From: Pseudomonadota bacterium
GTDB lineage: Bacteria > Pseudomonadota > Gammaproteobacteria > Burkholderiales > Burkholderiaceae_B
Length of the DNA: 7,015 bases
Reading direction: 5' to 3'
NCBI GenBank assembly: GCA_023389535.1
Contig: JAEWEH010000142.1
Span: 1 to 7,015, forward strand
Of the stretch, positions 1-6,634 are shown in pieces. Position 1 is the first letter of the stretch. Every line of letters begins with the position of its first letter. A model generated the notes under the pieces. It was not told where the DNA came from. It ran no database searches and saw nothing but the letters and a program-made list of their open reading frames with translations. A program made the position numbers and the translations under genes.

Positions 1-418
1 GCAGAAAGACATCATAGCTGTCGAAGTGCGGCCCCACACCGCCGCCATCGCTCGCGATGCTGATCATGGCGTCGTCCAGGCGGGCGTCCGAAATGAAGCG
101 GAAGCGGCGCATGAGTTCGGCGGTGGCGTCATCGTGCAGATCCACGCTTTGCGCCAGTACCGTCCAACCCGGCTTCTGAGCCGAAGGCAGGCGCGCGAAT
201 GGTCCGCTCTTCATATTCCAGCCTTGACCGTCGCGCCAGATCAGCCGCGATTCGACTTCGTCCCGCCTGACGAGCTTGCGGATGTCGGACATGGACAAGG
301 ATGGCCGAAAGCCGGGGATGGCTTGGCGTATCAGCAGCGGTTTGCGCTGCCAGTGTCGCTTCATGAATTGTTGCGGCGTCAGCCCGCCCAGCAGTGCCGT
401 GGCTTGATCTATGGTCAT
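1..418 (-). CDS. roxA: Ribosomal protein uL16 3-hydroxylase (JmjC/cupin ribosome oxygenase), 3' end cut off by the window
   Basis: Reading leftwards from ATG at 418-416, 139 codons stay open to the window edge, so the C-terminal part is missing. The family (E. coli YcfD/RoxA, about 370 aa) is an Fe(II)- and 2-oxoglutarate-dependent oxygenase that hydroxylates an arginine of ribosomal protein uL16 in the cytoplasm. Visible matches to YcfD are an N-terminal [14 protein letters not shown] stretch (residues 18-31), DEVESRLIW (53-61), a W-(N/Q)-(M/V)-x-x-GPF segment (68-74), [11 protein letters not shown] (99-109) and [14 protein letters not shown] (125-138). In that last motif H131 and D133 correspond to two of the three iron ligands. 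The third histidine should lie beyond the edge. The start overlaps the mutS stop (ATGA, 418-415), with only a weak GAG as ribosome binding site, which suggests translational coupling. Identification is by remembered family similarity and is strong. The exact substrate residue is inferred from E. coli. Confidence 0.9.
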   Translation of the reverse strand, partial: MTIDQATALLGGLTPQQFMKRHWQRKPLLIRQAIPGFRPSLSMSDIRKLVRRDEVESRLIWRDGQGWNMKSGPFARLPSAQKPGWTVLAQSVDLHDDATAELMRRFRFISDARLDDAMISIASDGGGVGPHFDSYDVFL

Positions 419-3036
419 AGATGCTCGTTACGTAGTCGATACAGCAGGTCCAGCGCCTCGCGGGGGGTGAGCTGGTCGGGATCAATATCAGCGAGGACGG
501 CATACAGACCGCTGTCGCTTGCTTCCTGACGGCCGGCGTGCGCGGCGGTGCTTTCTTGATCGGCGGCAGCGGCGAACAGATCCAGTTGCGGGGTCGGCTC
601 GCCTTGCGCCTCCAGCCTGGTGAGCTCTTTGCTGGCGTGGCGGATGACTGCCTGCGGCACACCGGCGCGCTGGGCCACCTGTATGCCATAGCTGCGACTG
701 GCCGGTCCAGGGCGCACCTCGTGCAGGAACACGATTCCGGCCGATGACTCTGCCGCGGCAAGGTGGACATTGGCGGCGGCCGGCGCCTCGCCGGGCATGC
801 GCGTGATCTCGAAATAATGGGTGGCGAACAGCGTCAGTGCCTGATTATGGGTCAATAGCCGGTGGGCAATGGCCCAGGCCAGCGCCAGCCCGTCATAAGT
901 GGATGTGCCGCGTCCGATCTCGTCCATCAGCACCAGGCTTTGGGGGGTGCTGGCGGCCAGGATCGCCGCCGCCTCCGTCATTTCCATCATGAAGGTGGAT
1001 CGCCCCCCAGCCAGGTCGTCGGCCGCGCCGATACGGGTGAAGATGCGATCCAGAAGGCCGACGCGCGCAGACTGCGCCGGCACGAAGCTGCCCACCCGGG
1101 CGAGCAAGGCAATCAGTGCGATCTGCCGCATATAGGTGGATTTGCCGCCCATGTTGGGCCCGGTAATCAACAGCATGCGCCGTTGCGGGCCCAGTTCGCA
1201 ATCATTGGGGGTGAACTGCTCGATGCTGCGCTCGACCACAGGATGGCGACCGGCCTCGATGATGATCTCGCTTGTTTCAGTAAGGGCCGGCGCGGTCCAG
1301 CCATTGTCCCTTGCATGGACGGCAAAAGCCGCCAGCGCGTCGATGACCGCCAGGGCCGAAGCGCATTGCGACAACGCTGCCGCATGGCCGGATAACTGGT
1401 CCAGCAACTGCTCGAACAGCCATTTCTCGCGCATCAGGCTGCGATCCTTGGCGGACAGCACCTTGTCTTCCCATTCCTTCAGTTCGGGGGTGATATAGCG
1501 TTCGACATTTTTCAGCGTCTGGCGGCGGCGGTATTCGGCCGGGACTTTGTCCGCTTGTGCCCGCGTCACTTCTATATAGAAGCCATGGACGCGGTTGAAT
1601 TCCACACGCAGGTTGGCAATGCCGCTGCGTTCGCGCTCGCGCGCTTCCAGTTCCAGCAAGAATTCGCCGCTGTCGCTGGCCAGTCGGCGCAGTTCGTCAA
1701 GTTCTGCATCATGACCAGCGGCGATGACACCGCCTTCGCGAATCAGCAATGCGGGTTCGGGGTCGATGGCTGCTTGCAGCAGTGCAGCGACGTCCGGAGA
1801 AATGTCGATACATTGTATGTATTGCGACAACTCCGGGGCTTCGAAGCACTGTTCCAGATGCCGTGCGACCATGGGCAGCAGTGCCAGGGCTTCGCGCAGG
1901 CTGGCTAGTTCGCGTGGCCGCACGGACCGCAAAGCGATACGGGTGGCGATGCGCTCCAGGTCGGGGTAACGGTCCAGCATGCGCCGCATGCTGTCCAGGG
2001 GCGCTTCGGCTTCCAGGCTGGCTCCGGCGGAGGCCGCAGCCAGAAAGGACGCCACAATACGCTGGCGCTCAAGGGCGGGCGTATTGTCTCGTAGCGGATG
2101 GTGCAGCCACCGGCGCAGCAAGCGGCTCCCCATGGGGGTCGCGCAGTGGTCCAGGATGGAAAACAGGGTAGGGCTGTCTTCGCCACTGATGGTTTCCGTG
2201 ATCTCCAGGTTTTTTCGCGTCACCGGATCCAGCACCACGTATTCGCCGGCCTGGTCCAGCCGGATGTTCTGAACATGAGACAAAGATTGCGATTGCGTCT
2301 GGCTGACATAGCGCAGCAGCGCGCCGGCCGCGCATACTCCTGTCGGGTGGTCGAGCAGCCCGAAGCCGGCCAGGGAATCCACCTGAAAGTGCCGTTGCAG
2401 CACATCGCGCGCGCCGTCGCTTTCAAAATGCCAGTCTGGAATGGCGCTGACCGCAAACCCATTCCCTCCCGGGAGGCGCGCGCTTTCGGCGCAGACCAGC
2501 TCCGCCGGCGCGATGCGATGCAGTTCAGTATCCAGCATATCGGGCGTGCACTCGGATACCCGGAATTCGCCGTTGGCCAGATTCATCCAGGCCAGCCCGC
2601 AGCGTTCGCTGCGGTTGGCGCGCGCTTTCCAGACCGCGGCGATGCTGCGGTCCGCCTTCGCAGGCAGCAGCGCTTCATCAGTCAGCGTGCCCGGGGTGAC
2701 GATGCGCACGATCTTGCGCTCCACCGGTCCCTTGGAGGCCGCCGGGTCGCCGATCTGTTCGCAAATAGCCACCGACTCGCCCAGCGCCACCAGCCTGGCC
2801 AGATAGCCCTCCATTGCGTGGAAGGGCACGCCGGCCATGGGAATGGGCGCACCATTGGATGTCCCGCGCTTGGTCAGCGTCAGGTTCAACAACCGCGCTC
2901 CGCGCTCCGCATCCTCGTAGAACATTTCATAGAAATCCCCCATGCGATAGAACAGCAGATGCGATTGGGCCTGCGCTTTAAGCTGCAAATATTGGCGCAT
3001 CATCGGGGTGTGATTGGAATGATCAGATTTACTCAT
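415..3036 (-). CDS. mutS: DNA mismatch repair protein MutS
   Basis: This complete 873-aa ATPase recognises mispaired and unpaired bases and recruits MutL. E. coli MutS has 853 aa. The N-terminal mismatch-binding domain has the Phe-x-Glu wedge as F35-Y36-E37 in [11 protein letters not shown]. The connector, lever and clamp regions follow. The C-terminal ABC-type ATPase has Walker [10 protein letters not shown] (626-634), an ABC-like signature region around [16 protein letters not shown] (673-688), Walker [14 protein letters not shown] with D705/E706, and the switch histidine H740 in FATHYFE. Near the end, QLDLF (817-821) resembles a beta-clamp-binding pentapeptide. The last residues ([19 protein letters not shown]) match the tetramerisation tail, with D854 and R859 aligning to E. 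coli D835 and R840. The start is set by alignment of [19 protein letters not shown] to E. coli MutS. The ribosome binding site is weak (TGAG). The stop overlaps roxA by 4 bases. Nothing appears truncated or degenerate, so a functional repair protein is expected. Confidence 0.98.
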   Translation of the reverse strand: MSKSDHSNHTPMMRQYLQLKAQAQSHLLFYRMGDFYEMFYEDAERGARLLNLTLTKRGTSNGAPIPMAGVPFHAMEGYLARLVALGESVAICEQIGDPAASKGPVERKIVRIVTPGTLTDEALLPAKADRSIAAVWKARANRSERCGLAWMNLANGEFRVSECTPDMLDTELHRIAPAELVCAESARLPGGNGFAVSAIPDWHFESDGARDVLQRHFQVDSLAGFGLLDHPTGVCAAGALLRYVSQTQSQSLSHVQNIRLDQAGEYVVLDPVTRKNLEITETISGEDSPTLFSILDHCATPMGSRLLRRWLHHPLRDNTPALERQRIVASFLAAASAGASLEAEAPLDSMRRMLDRYPDLERIATRIALRSVRPRELASLREALALLPMVARHLEQCFEAPELSQYIQCIDISPDVAALLQAAIDPEPALLIREGGVIAAGHDAELDELRRLASDSGEFLLELEARERERSGIANLRVEFNRVHGFYIEVTRAQADKVPAEYRRRQTLKNVERYITPELKEWEDKVLSAKDRSLMREKWLFEQLLDQLSGHAAALSQCASALAVIDALAAFAVHARDNGWTAPALTETSEIIIEAGRHPVVERSIEQFTPNDCELGPQRRMLLITGPNMGGKSTYMRQIALIALLARVGSFVPAQSARVGLLDRIFTRIGAADDLAGGRSTFMMEMTEAAAILAASTPQSLVLMDEIGRGTSTYDGLALAWAIAHRLLTHNQALTLFATHYFEITRMPGEAPAAANVHLAAAESSAGIVFLHEVRPGPASRSYGIQVAQRAGVPQAVIRHASKELTRLEAQGEPTPQLDLFAAAADQESTAAHAGRQEASDSGLYAVLADIDPDQLTPREALDLLYRLRNEHL

Positions 3037-3050
3037 TAAAACTCAGTGGC

Positions 3051-3242
3051 TTATGCTTTTTTGGCGCGGGTCTGGCGCAGGATCGGGATGAGTTGGCTTG
3101 GCCGGGATGGACGCGCGTAAGTAGCATTGTAGTGAGCGATGGTCAGGAGTCCAGTTGACCGGGGGGCCTGAACGGTTTCGCCCATACTCCTTCGAAACAT
3201 CTGGAATAACAGCTGGCCGTCTTTCAGGTCTATATTTTTCAT
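3051..3242 (-). CDS. Doubtful 63-codon ORF just upstream of mutS
   Basis: ATG at 3242-3240 opens a 63-aa reading frame (begins MKNIDLKDGQLLFQMF, ends RQTRAKKA) that stops 14 bases before the mutS start and points the same way. The product would be basic, soluble-looking and without a recognisable domain. It has no clear Shine-Dalgarno sequence (GCGGCA precedes the ATG). Its third-position GC is only moderately high, below what the neighbouring genes seem to show, and the best mutS promoter candidate lies inside it. A chance frame in the mutS leader is more likely than a gene. It is recorded because it would fill the otherwise empty gap. Confidence 0.15.
   Translation of the reverse strand: MKNIDLKDGQLLFQMFRRSMGETVQAPRSTGLLTIAHYNATYARPSRPSQLIPILRQTRAKKA
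3126..3153 (-). promoter_or_regulatory. Possible mutS(-roxA) promoter
   Basis: On the minus strand TACAAT (3131-3126) is a 5/6 match to a sigma70 -10 box. TGGACT (3153-3148) is a 4/6 match to a -35 box, with a 16-base spacer. Transcription would start near 3119 and give a leader of about 80 bases before the mutS ATG at 3036. It was chosen by eye from the 283-base gap between mutS and the divergent gene. No other minus-strand pair looked better, but such matches arise easily by chance. Confidence 0.3.
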
Positions 3243-3307
3243 TGCCGCGAAAAGCCATGCCTTGCACAAAAAGCATACACTGAGCGGCTTTCCTGCTATC
3301 GAATCCC

Positions 3308-3313
3308 GGGAGA
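3308..3313 (+). promoter_or_regulatory. Shine-Dalgarno sequence of the DUF1428 gene
   Basis: GGGAGA lies 6 bases upstream of the ATG at 3320 and fixes the start. It is one of the two clear ribosome binding sites in the window; the other precedes the TauE/SafE gene. No convincing -35/-10 pair was found upstream. An AT-rich TATATT at 3231-3236 could be a -10 box but lacks a partner. Confidence 0.65.
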
Positions 3314-3319
3314 ACGATC

Positions 3320-3673
3320 ATGAATTATGTAGAAGGCTTTGTTGTGGCTGTGCCCGCAGCGAACAAGGAAACCTATAGAAAGCATGCCGAGCAGGCATCG
3401 CATCTGTTCAAGGAGTTCGGTGCGACACGCTTTGTCGAATGCTGGGGCGATGATGTCCCCGATGGAAAGCTCACTGATTTTCGGGGGGCGGTAAAGGCCA
3501 AAGACGACGAGGTCGTCGTCTTTAGCTGGCTGGAATATCCGTCCAAGGAGGTGCGTGATGCCGCGAACCAGAAAATGATGTCCGATCCGCGCATGAAGGC
3601 CATGGGCGAGGAGATGCCTTTCGATGGCAAGCGCATGATTTTCGGCGGGTTTGTACCGATACTGGACGTTTAA
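3320..3673 (+). CDS. DUF1428 (YbaA-type) family protein
   Basis: This complete 117-aa protein closely resembles E. coli YbaA along its whole length. Shared landmarks are YVEGFVVAVPAANKETYRKHA (residues 3-23), LFKEFGATRFVECWGDDVPDGKLTDF (29-54), VVVFSWLEYPSKEVRDAANQKMMSDPRMK (65-93) and MPFDGKRMIFGGF (99-111). The family is small and cytosolic. It is predicted to adopt a dimeric alpha/beta-barrel (ferredoxin-like) fold, and no reaction has been established for it to my knowledge. There is no signal peptide or membrane segment. The gene starts with a strong GGGAGA ribosome binding site and is followed after 7 bases by the cupin gene, so the two probably form a bicistronic unit. The family call is confident, but the function is unknown. 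Confidence 0.92.
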   Translation: MNYVEGFVVAVPAANKETYRKHAEQASHLFKEFGATRFVECWGDDVPDGKLTDFRGAVKAKDDEVVVFSWLEYPSKEVRDAANQKMMSDPRMKAMGEEMPFDGKRMIFGGFVPILDV

Positions 3674-3680
3674 GCCAACT

Positions 3681-4010
3681 ATGAAAATTACAGACCTGCC
3701 ATTTTGCACGGTTGACTGGGATACTGTGAAACCCACGGAGCACAAGGGGGAACGGGGTGCAGCCCTATGGCGTACCCGCCAGTTCGGTCCTATCCGCGTT
3801 CGAATGGTCGAGTACAGCCCCGGCTACCTTGCCGACCATTGGTGCTCCAAGGGGCACATCCTGTTCTGCATCGACGGGGCGCTCGAAACCGAGCTGGCTG
3901 ACGGAAGACGATACACGCTGACGCCGGGCATGTCCTACCAGGTTGCAGACGATGCGGAGCCCCATCGGTCCATGACCGAAATCGGCGCAAGATTGTTTAT
4001 TGTGGATTGA
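3681..4010 (+). CDS. DHCW-motif small cupin-fold protein
   Basis: This 109-aa single-domain cupin starts at ATG 3681. An in-frame TTG at 3651 would add ten residues inside the preceding gene and is unlikely, because the family begins at MKITDLPF. The defining segment is YLADHWCSKGHILFCIDG (residues 49-66), where D52-H53-W54-C55 is the motif and H53 and H59 are candidate metal ligands. A second cupin strand pair, RRYTLTPGMSYQVADDAEPHRS (76-97), carries H95. The protein ends ARLFIVD. Cupins of this size may bind a metal or a small ligand, but no activity is established for this group as far as I know. There is no strong ribosome binding site, only GGA about 14 bases upstream, so translation may depend on the DUF1428 gene that ends 7 bases earlier. 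The gene converges on the MFS gene with a 71-base gap. Confidence 0.88.
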   Translation: MKITDLPFCTVDWDTVKPTEHKGERGAALWRTRQFGPIRVRMVEYSPGYLADHWCSKGHILFCIDGALETELADGRRYTLTPGMSYQVADDAEPHRSMTEIGARLFIVD

Positions 4011-4081
4011 CGGCGGTTGGCGCCCGGCACGAGCCTGATACGCGGAATATCGCAGGGCAGGCGTGCGCTATCGCGCCATGC

Positions 4082-5323
4082 TCACGCCCGCAGCTGCGGA
4101 TGACGCTGAAAGAATACCGCTACGGGGGTTCCCAGCACAATGACCATGGTGCAGAAGGTGTAGACGGCGACGTCCATGCCCCAGTAGTCGGCGATCCAGC
4201 CTATGCCCATCATGGGCGCCATGCTGCCGATATAGCCTGCCACCAGGTACGTCGCCAGCAGGCCGGAACGGTTGCCGAAGGTGGCCAGACGGTTGATCAT
4301 GCTCATGCCGGCGAGCATCGCCATGCCGTGGCCGAGCGCGGTAAGGCTCACGCCCAGAGCGAACAGAATGGCCGAGCCGGCCTGAAGGTTCGCCATCAAC
4401 AGTGCGTTGCTGGCCGACAGGCTGATCAGTCCCGCCGCGCCGCACCAGTGGGTGGGCATGCGCGCGGCCATCACCTGGACAGTCGCGGAGGAAAACAGGA
4501 TTAAGGCGATCGTTGTTCCGCTGACGACAGGGCCGTGCCAGGGTACCAGTTTATCCAGGAACAACGGCGCCATGGATGCGTACAAACCAAAGACGCCGAA
4601 TGCCAGGAAGGGCAGGCAGCAGGTCAGCAAGAAAGCCTTCGAGGCGCTACGTTCCGGCCAGGTCAGGGTCGGCAGGATATCGCGCAAGCGCAGGCCTTCA
4701 TCGACCGTAGGCTTGATGCTGTCCGGCAGTTTCAGGCGGTATAGGGCCGTCAGGCCCAATGTGCCCAGGATCAGTGTCGGAACATAGGCGTTTACCAATG
4801 GGGCGGGAACCCATTGGCCTATGATGCCGCCCACCAAGGGGCCCAGGCCGAAGCCGAAGGCCATCAGGAACCCGGTCATCATCGCCACGCGCTGCATGTT
4901 TCCGTTGCGAGACACGCGCGCCAGCCCCAGGGTGGAGCTTGTGGTCAGCATGCTCGAGGATACGCCGACGATGAAGCGCCCGATATTCAGGCTGGTCATG
5001 TTCCATGCCGCCAGACTGATGGCCGTGCCCAGCAGGCTCAGCGCCAAACCCCATTGCATCATCGGGCGAAAGCCCACGCGATCGGGCAAGCGTCCCAGAA
5101 ATAGCAGCCCGAATAGCGCACCGCCCATGTAGACGACGTAAATAAGCGAGATGTCGCTCGCCTGCAGCTGCCAGGCTTCTTTGTACAGGGCATATAAAGG
5201 ACTGATGAGCGCCGTGCCCATCACGCCCACGATCATGGCGAAACTTACCCAGGCGAAAGGCGATCCTTTAAACTTCAATGGAAGCCCACCTGATGGCGGC
5301 TGCCTGTTTTCGCTTGCAGGCAT
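4082..5323 (-). CDS. Major facilitator superfamily transporter (probable exporter)
   Basis: This 413-aa inner-membrane protein is the usual length for a 12-helix MFS carrier, and its hydrophobic segments fit that layout. After a short cytoplasmic N-terminus (about 1-22), helix 1 starts at SPFAWVSFAMIVGVMG. Motif A, GRLPDRVGFRP (77-87, with D81 and R82), lies between helices 2 and 3. Helix 5 carries GFGLGPLVGGIIG (157-169), resembling motif C (GPxxGG), which is typical of proton-coupled drug/metabolite antiporters of the DHA1 type. A central loop around 200-228 separates the halves. Export driven by the proton gradient is therefore the best guess. The substrate cannot be read from the sequence. 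The ATG at 5323 has only a modest GGGA nearby. The gene is in the same direction as lysR, 226 bases downstream, and may have its own promoter. Confidence 0.92.
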   Translation of the reverse strand: MPASENRQPPSGGLPLKFKGSPFAWVSFAMIVGVMGTALISPLYALYKEAWQLQASDISLIYVVYMGGALFGLLFLGRLPDRVGFRPMMQWGLALSLLGTAISLAAWNMTSLNIGRFIVGVSSSMLTTSSTLGLARVSRNGNMQRVAMMTGFLMAFGFGLGPLVGGIIGQWVPAPLVNAYVPTLILGTLGLTALYRLKLPDSIKPTVDEGLRLRDILPTLTWPERSASKAFLLTCCLPFLAFGVFGLYASMAPLFLDKLVPWHGPVVSGTTIALILFSSATVQVMAARMPTHWCGAAGLISLSASNALLMANLQAGSAILFALGVSLTALGHGMAMLAGMSMINRLATFGNRSGLLATYLVAGYIGSMAPMMGIGWIADYWGMDVAVYTFCTMVIVLGTPVAVFFQRHPQLRA

Positions 5324-5549
5324 GGTCCCGGGCCGAAAATGCGCCCGAGCGAGCCCCAGCTGCGGCAGCTGTGTGGCGGTATTGGAGGGGGACTCGTTTG
5401 CATGCGAGGTATTCTACTACGGGTTTACCCGAAGATCCGGGCGGGCGTCGGCATCATCCTATGCGGAACATCGACGGCAACGTGGTGATCCGAGGACGGT
5501 AATGGCGCTTGCGAGCGCATGTTGAAGAGTGACGTGAAATACCGTTTTG
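5324..5549. other. Intergenic region between lysR and the MFS gene
   Basis: This 226-base stretch holds the candidate promoter and palindrome described separately, plus a 42-codon minus-strand ORF (5553-5425) whose ATG overlaps the lysR stop as ATGA. That ORF has no ribosome binding site and no recognisable domain, so I do not call it as a gene. No clear rho-independent terminator for lysR is visible. Read-through from lysR into the MFS gene is therefore possible. Confidence 0.5.
5411..5431 (-). promoter_or_regulatory. Possible MFS-gene promoter element with operator-like palindrome
   Basis: On the minus strand TAGAAT (5416-5411) is a 5/6 match to a -10 box, about 88 bases before the MFS start codon. 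Just upstream, where a regulator could block or assist polymerase, lies the perfect 12-base palindrome CGGGTTTACCCG (5420-5431). No good -35 hexamer sits at the normal distance, so the promoter would be weak or activator-dependent. The palindrome is not followed by a T-run in either direction, so it is unlikely to be a lysR terminator. Confidence 0.35.
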
Positions 5550-6479
5550 TCATAGACAGCGCGACACTGGCGGCGTAGTCCGGCGCGCCTCGGGGGCGGA
5601 ATTCAAAATGTGTCGCATCATCTTCCCGACATAAGCCGGCAGTTCGTCGGCATCGCGCACGCATAGTACAAGATCCCTGCTGGCCCAGGCATCGGTCAGC
5701 CGGATCCGCTTGATGCGAGCCATCCTCGTGCAGCGTATCGCCGCGCTTTTCGGCACCACGCCTATGCCTACGCCATGCCCCACCATCCGGCATACGGCAT
5801 CGATATTTTGCAGGCGTGCGCGGTAGAAGAGTTGCTTGCCGGCCCGCCGGGCCTGCTGCGCCACATGCTCCTGAAGTGCGCTGCCTTCCAGCAAGCCGAC
5901 GAAGTCGTGATGAATAGCTTCTGGAAAGCTGATCGATGTGCGTGTGGCCAATTCGTGGCCCGGCGGTACGATCAGGGTCAGCGGATCGGGGCGAAATGCA
6001 TAGGTCTGCAGACCTTGCAGATCGGTCGAGTTAGCCACCACGCCGATGTCGGCCATACCTGTGCGTATGGCGTCGACGGTCTCGTAACTGGGACGCTCCT
6101 CCAAGTCGACTGATATCTGCGGGTGCTCGATCAGGAAGGCGCTTAGGATATCGGGCAGGTATTCGCTGAGCGACGACGTATTGCACAGCAAGCGCACATG
6201 GCCTTTCAGCCCTTTGCCGTAATGGTCCAGATCGTCATGCATACGATCCATCTGCCGCAGCACGGCATGTGCATGGTGCAATAAGGTCCGTCCGGCGGGT
6301 GTCGGCCGTACCCCGCGGCGCTCGCGCACCAGCAACGGGACGCCCAGTGCATCTTCCATGCCTTTGATGCGTTCGCTGGCCGAAGCCAGGGTCATGTGGG
6401 AACGCCGCGCGCCGTCAGTGATCGTTCCGGTCTCGTGCACATGCAGGAACAGGCGTAAGTCGGTCAGGTCGAAGCGCAT
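5550..6479 (-). CDS. LysR-family transcriptional regulator
   Basis: This complete 309-aa protein has the normal length for the family. Residues 1-65 form the N-terminal winged helix-turn-helix: the LTDLRLFLHVHETGTITDGARR opening, the recognition-helix region MTLASASERIKGMEDALG and the wing PLLVRERRGVRPTPAGR. A linker helix follows to about 88. The effector-binding domain (about 92-295) starts at GHVRLLCNTSSLSEYLPDIL and includes GMADIGVVAN (141-150) and MVGHGVGIGVVPKSA (232-246). It probably binds DNA as a tetramer and responds to a small molecule that cannot be named from sequence. Its divergent neighbour, the TauE/SafE exporter, is the most likely target, with autorepression through the shared intergenic region. 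The start at 6479 fits family N-termini, yet no Shine-Dalgarno sequence precedes it and a TATGAT box lies only 6 bases upstream. Initiation may therefore be leaderless. Confidence 0.94.
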   Translation of the reverse strand: MRFDLTDLRLFLHVHETGTITDGARRSHMTLASASERIKGMEDALGVPLLVRERRGVRPTPAGRTLLHHAHAVLRQMDRMHDDLDHYGKGLKGHVRLLCNTSSLSEYLPDILSAFLIEHPQISVDLEERPSYETVDAIRTGMADIGVVANSTDLQGLQTYAFRPDPLTLIVPPGHELATRTSISFPEAIHHDFVGLLEGSALQEHVAQQARRAGKQLFYRARLQNIDAVCRMVGHGVGIGVVPKSAAIRCTRMARIKRIRLTDAWASRDLVLCVRDADELPAYVGKMMRHILNSAPEARRTTPPVSRCL

Positions 6480-6485
6480 TGGAAA

Positions 6486-6491
6486 ATCATA
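6486..6491 (-). promoter_or_regulatory. Candidate lysR -10 box (leaderless transcript)
   Basis: TATGAT (5/6 match) on the minus strand ends 6 bases before the lysR ATG. A start site at the usual 6-7 bases downstream falls on or next to the A of the ATG. There is no purine-rich ribosome binding site between the box and the ATG. The -35 position is poor and falls over the palindrome at 6503-6519. Confidence 0.4.
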
Positions 6492-6502
6492 GCACGGGGT
6501 GG

Positions 6503-6525
6503 CTCAGGTGCAGCCTGAGGCAGGC
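6503..6525. promoter_or_regulatory. Overlapping palindromes, candidate LysR-type operator
   Basis: CTCAGG-TGCAG-CCTGAG (6503-6519) is a perfect 6+6 inverted repeat. GCCTG-AGG-CAGGC (6513-6525) is a second perfect dyad sharing its right half. They cover the -35 side of the candidate lysR promoter, where an autorepressing regulator would bind. They do not fit the canonical T-N11-A spacing of LysR boxes. A looser T-N11-A element lies just to the right (6528-6540), with only half of its arm bases symmetric. Assignment to this regulator is inferred from position. Confidence 0.4.
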
Positions 6526-6578
6526 TTTGAGACATCCTGATTTGCAAGGGTCGGCGGATGCGCCAGAATGGTGGCATG

Positions 6579-6592
6579 CGGGCATAAGCCCG
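6579..6592. promoter_or_regulatory. Inverted repeat CGGGC-ATAA-GCCCG upstream of the TauE/SafE gene
   Basis: This perfect 5+5 inverted repeat with a 4-base loop lies 42 bases before the TauE/SafE start codon. It could be an activator or repressor site, or a small hairpin in the leader. TATGCT at 6612-6617 is a weak -10 candidate downstream, with no good -35 partner, which fits an activator-dependent promoter. GC-rich dyads this short also occur by chance. Confidence 0.25.
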
Positions 6593-6634
6593 GCCCTCCT
6601 TCCATTCTTGCTATGCTAAAAGAAAGGTTCTCCG

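Noticed and set aside
26..529. A 167-codon plus-strand frame at the left edge
   Set aside because: It is antisense to roxA and the end of mutS, both recognised by conserved motifs. Its product is low-complexity and matches no family I know.
129..770. A 213-codon minus-strand frame across the mutS-roxA junction
   Set aside because: It is in a different frame from both genes, which are each supported by conserved motifs. It does not indicate a frameshift.
2098..3039. A 313-codon plus-strand frame antisense to mutS
   Set aside because: It lies entirely opposite well-supported mutS codons, its product has no recognisable domain, and long antisense frames are expected in GC-rich genes.
3155..3188. 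Plus-strand TTGACC and CATACT as a promoter for the DUF1428 gene
   Set aside because: The spacer would be 22 bases, too long for a sigma70 promoter.
4060..4088. A stem-loop at the convergent cupin/MFS junction (GGCGT-GCGC paired with GCGC...ACGCC)
   Set aside because: The stem has a 7-base asymmetric bulge and no T-run on either side, so it is not a convincing terminator.
4007..4504. A plus-strand frame after the cupin gene
   Set aside because: It is a shadow of the MFS gene, His/Gln/Ala-rich without domain features.
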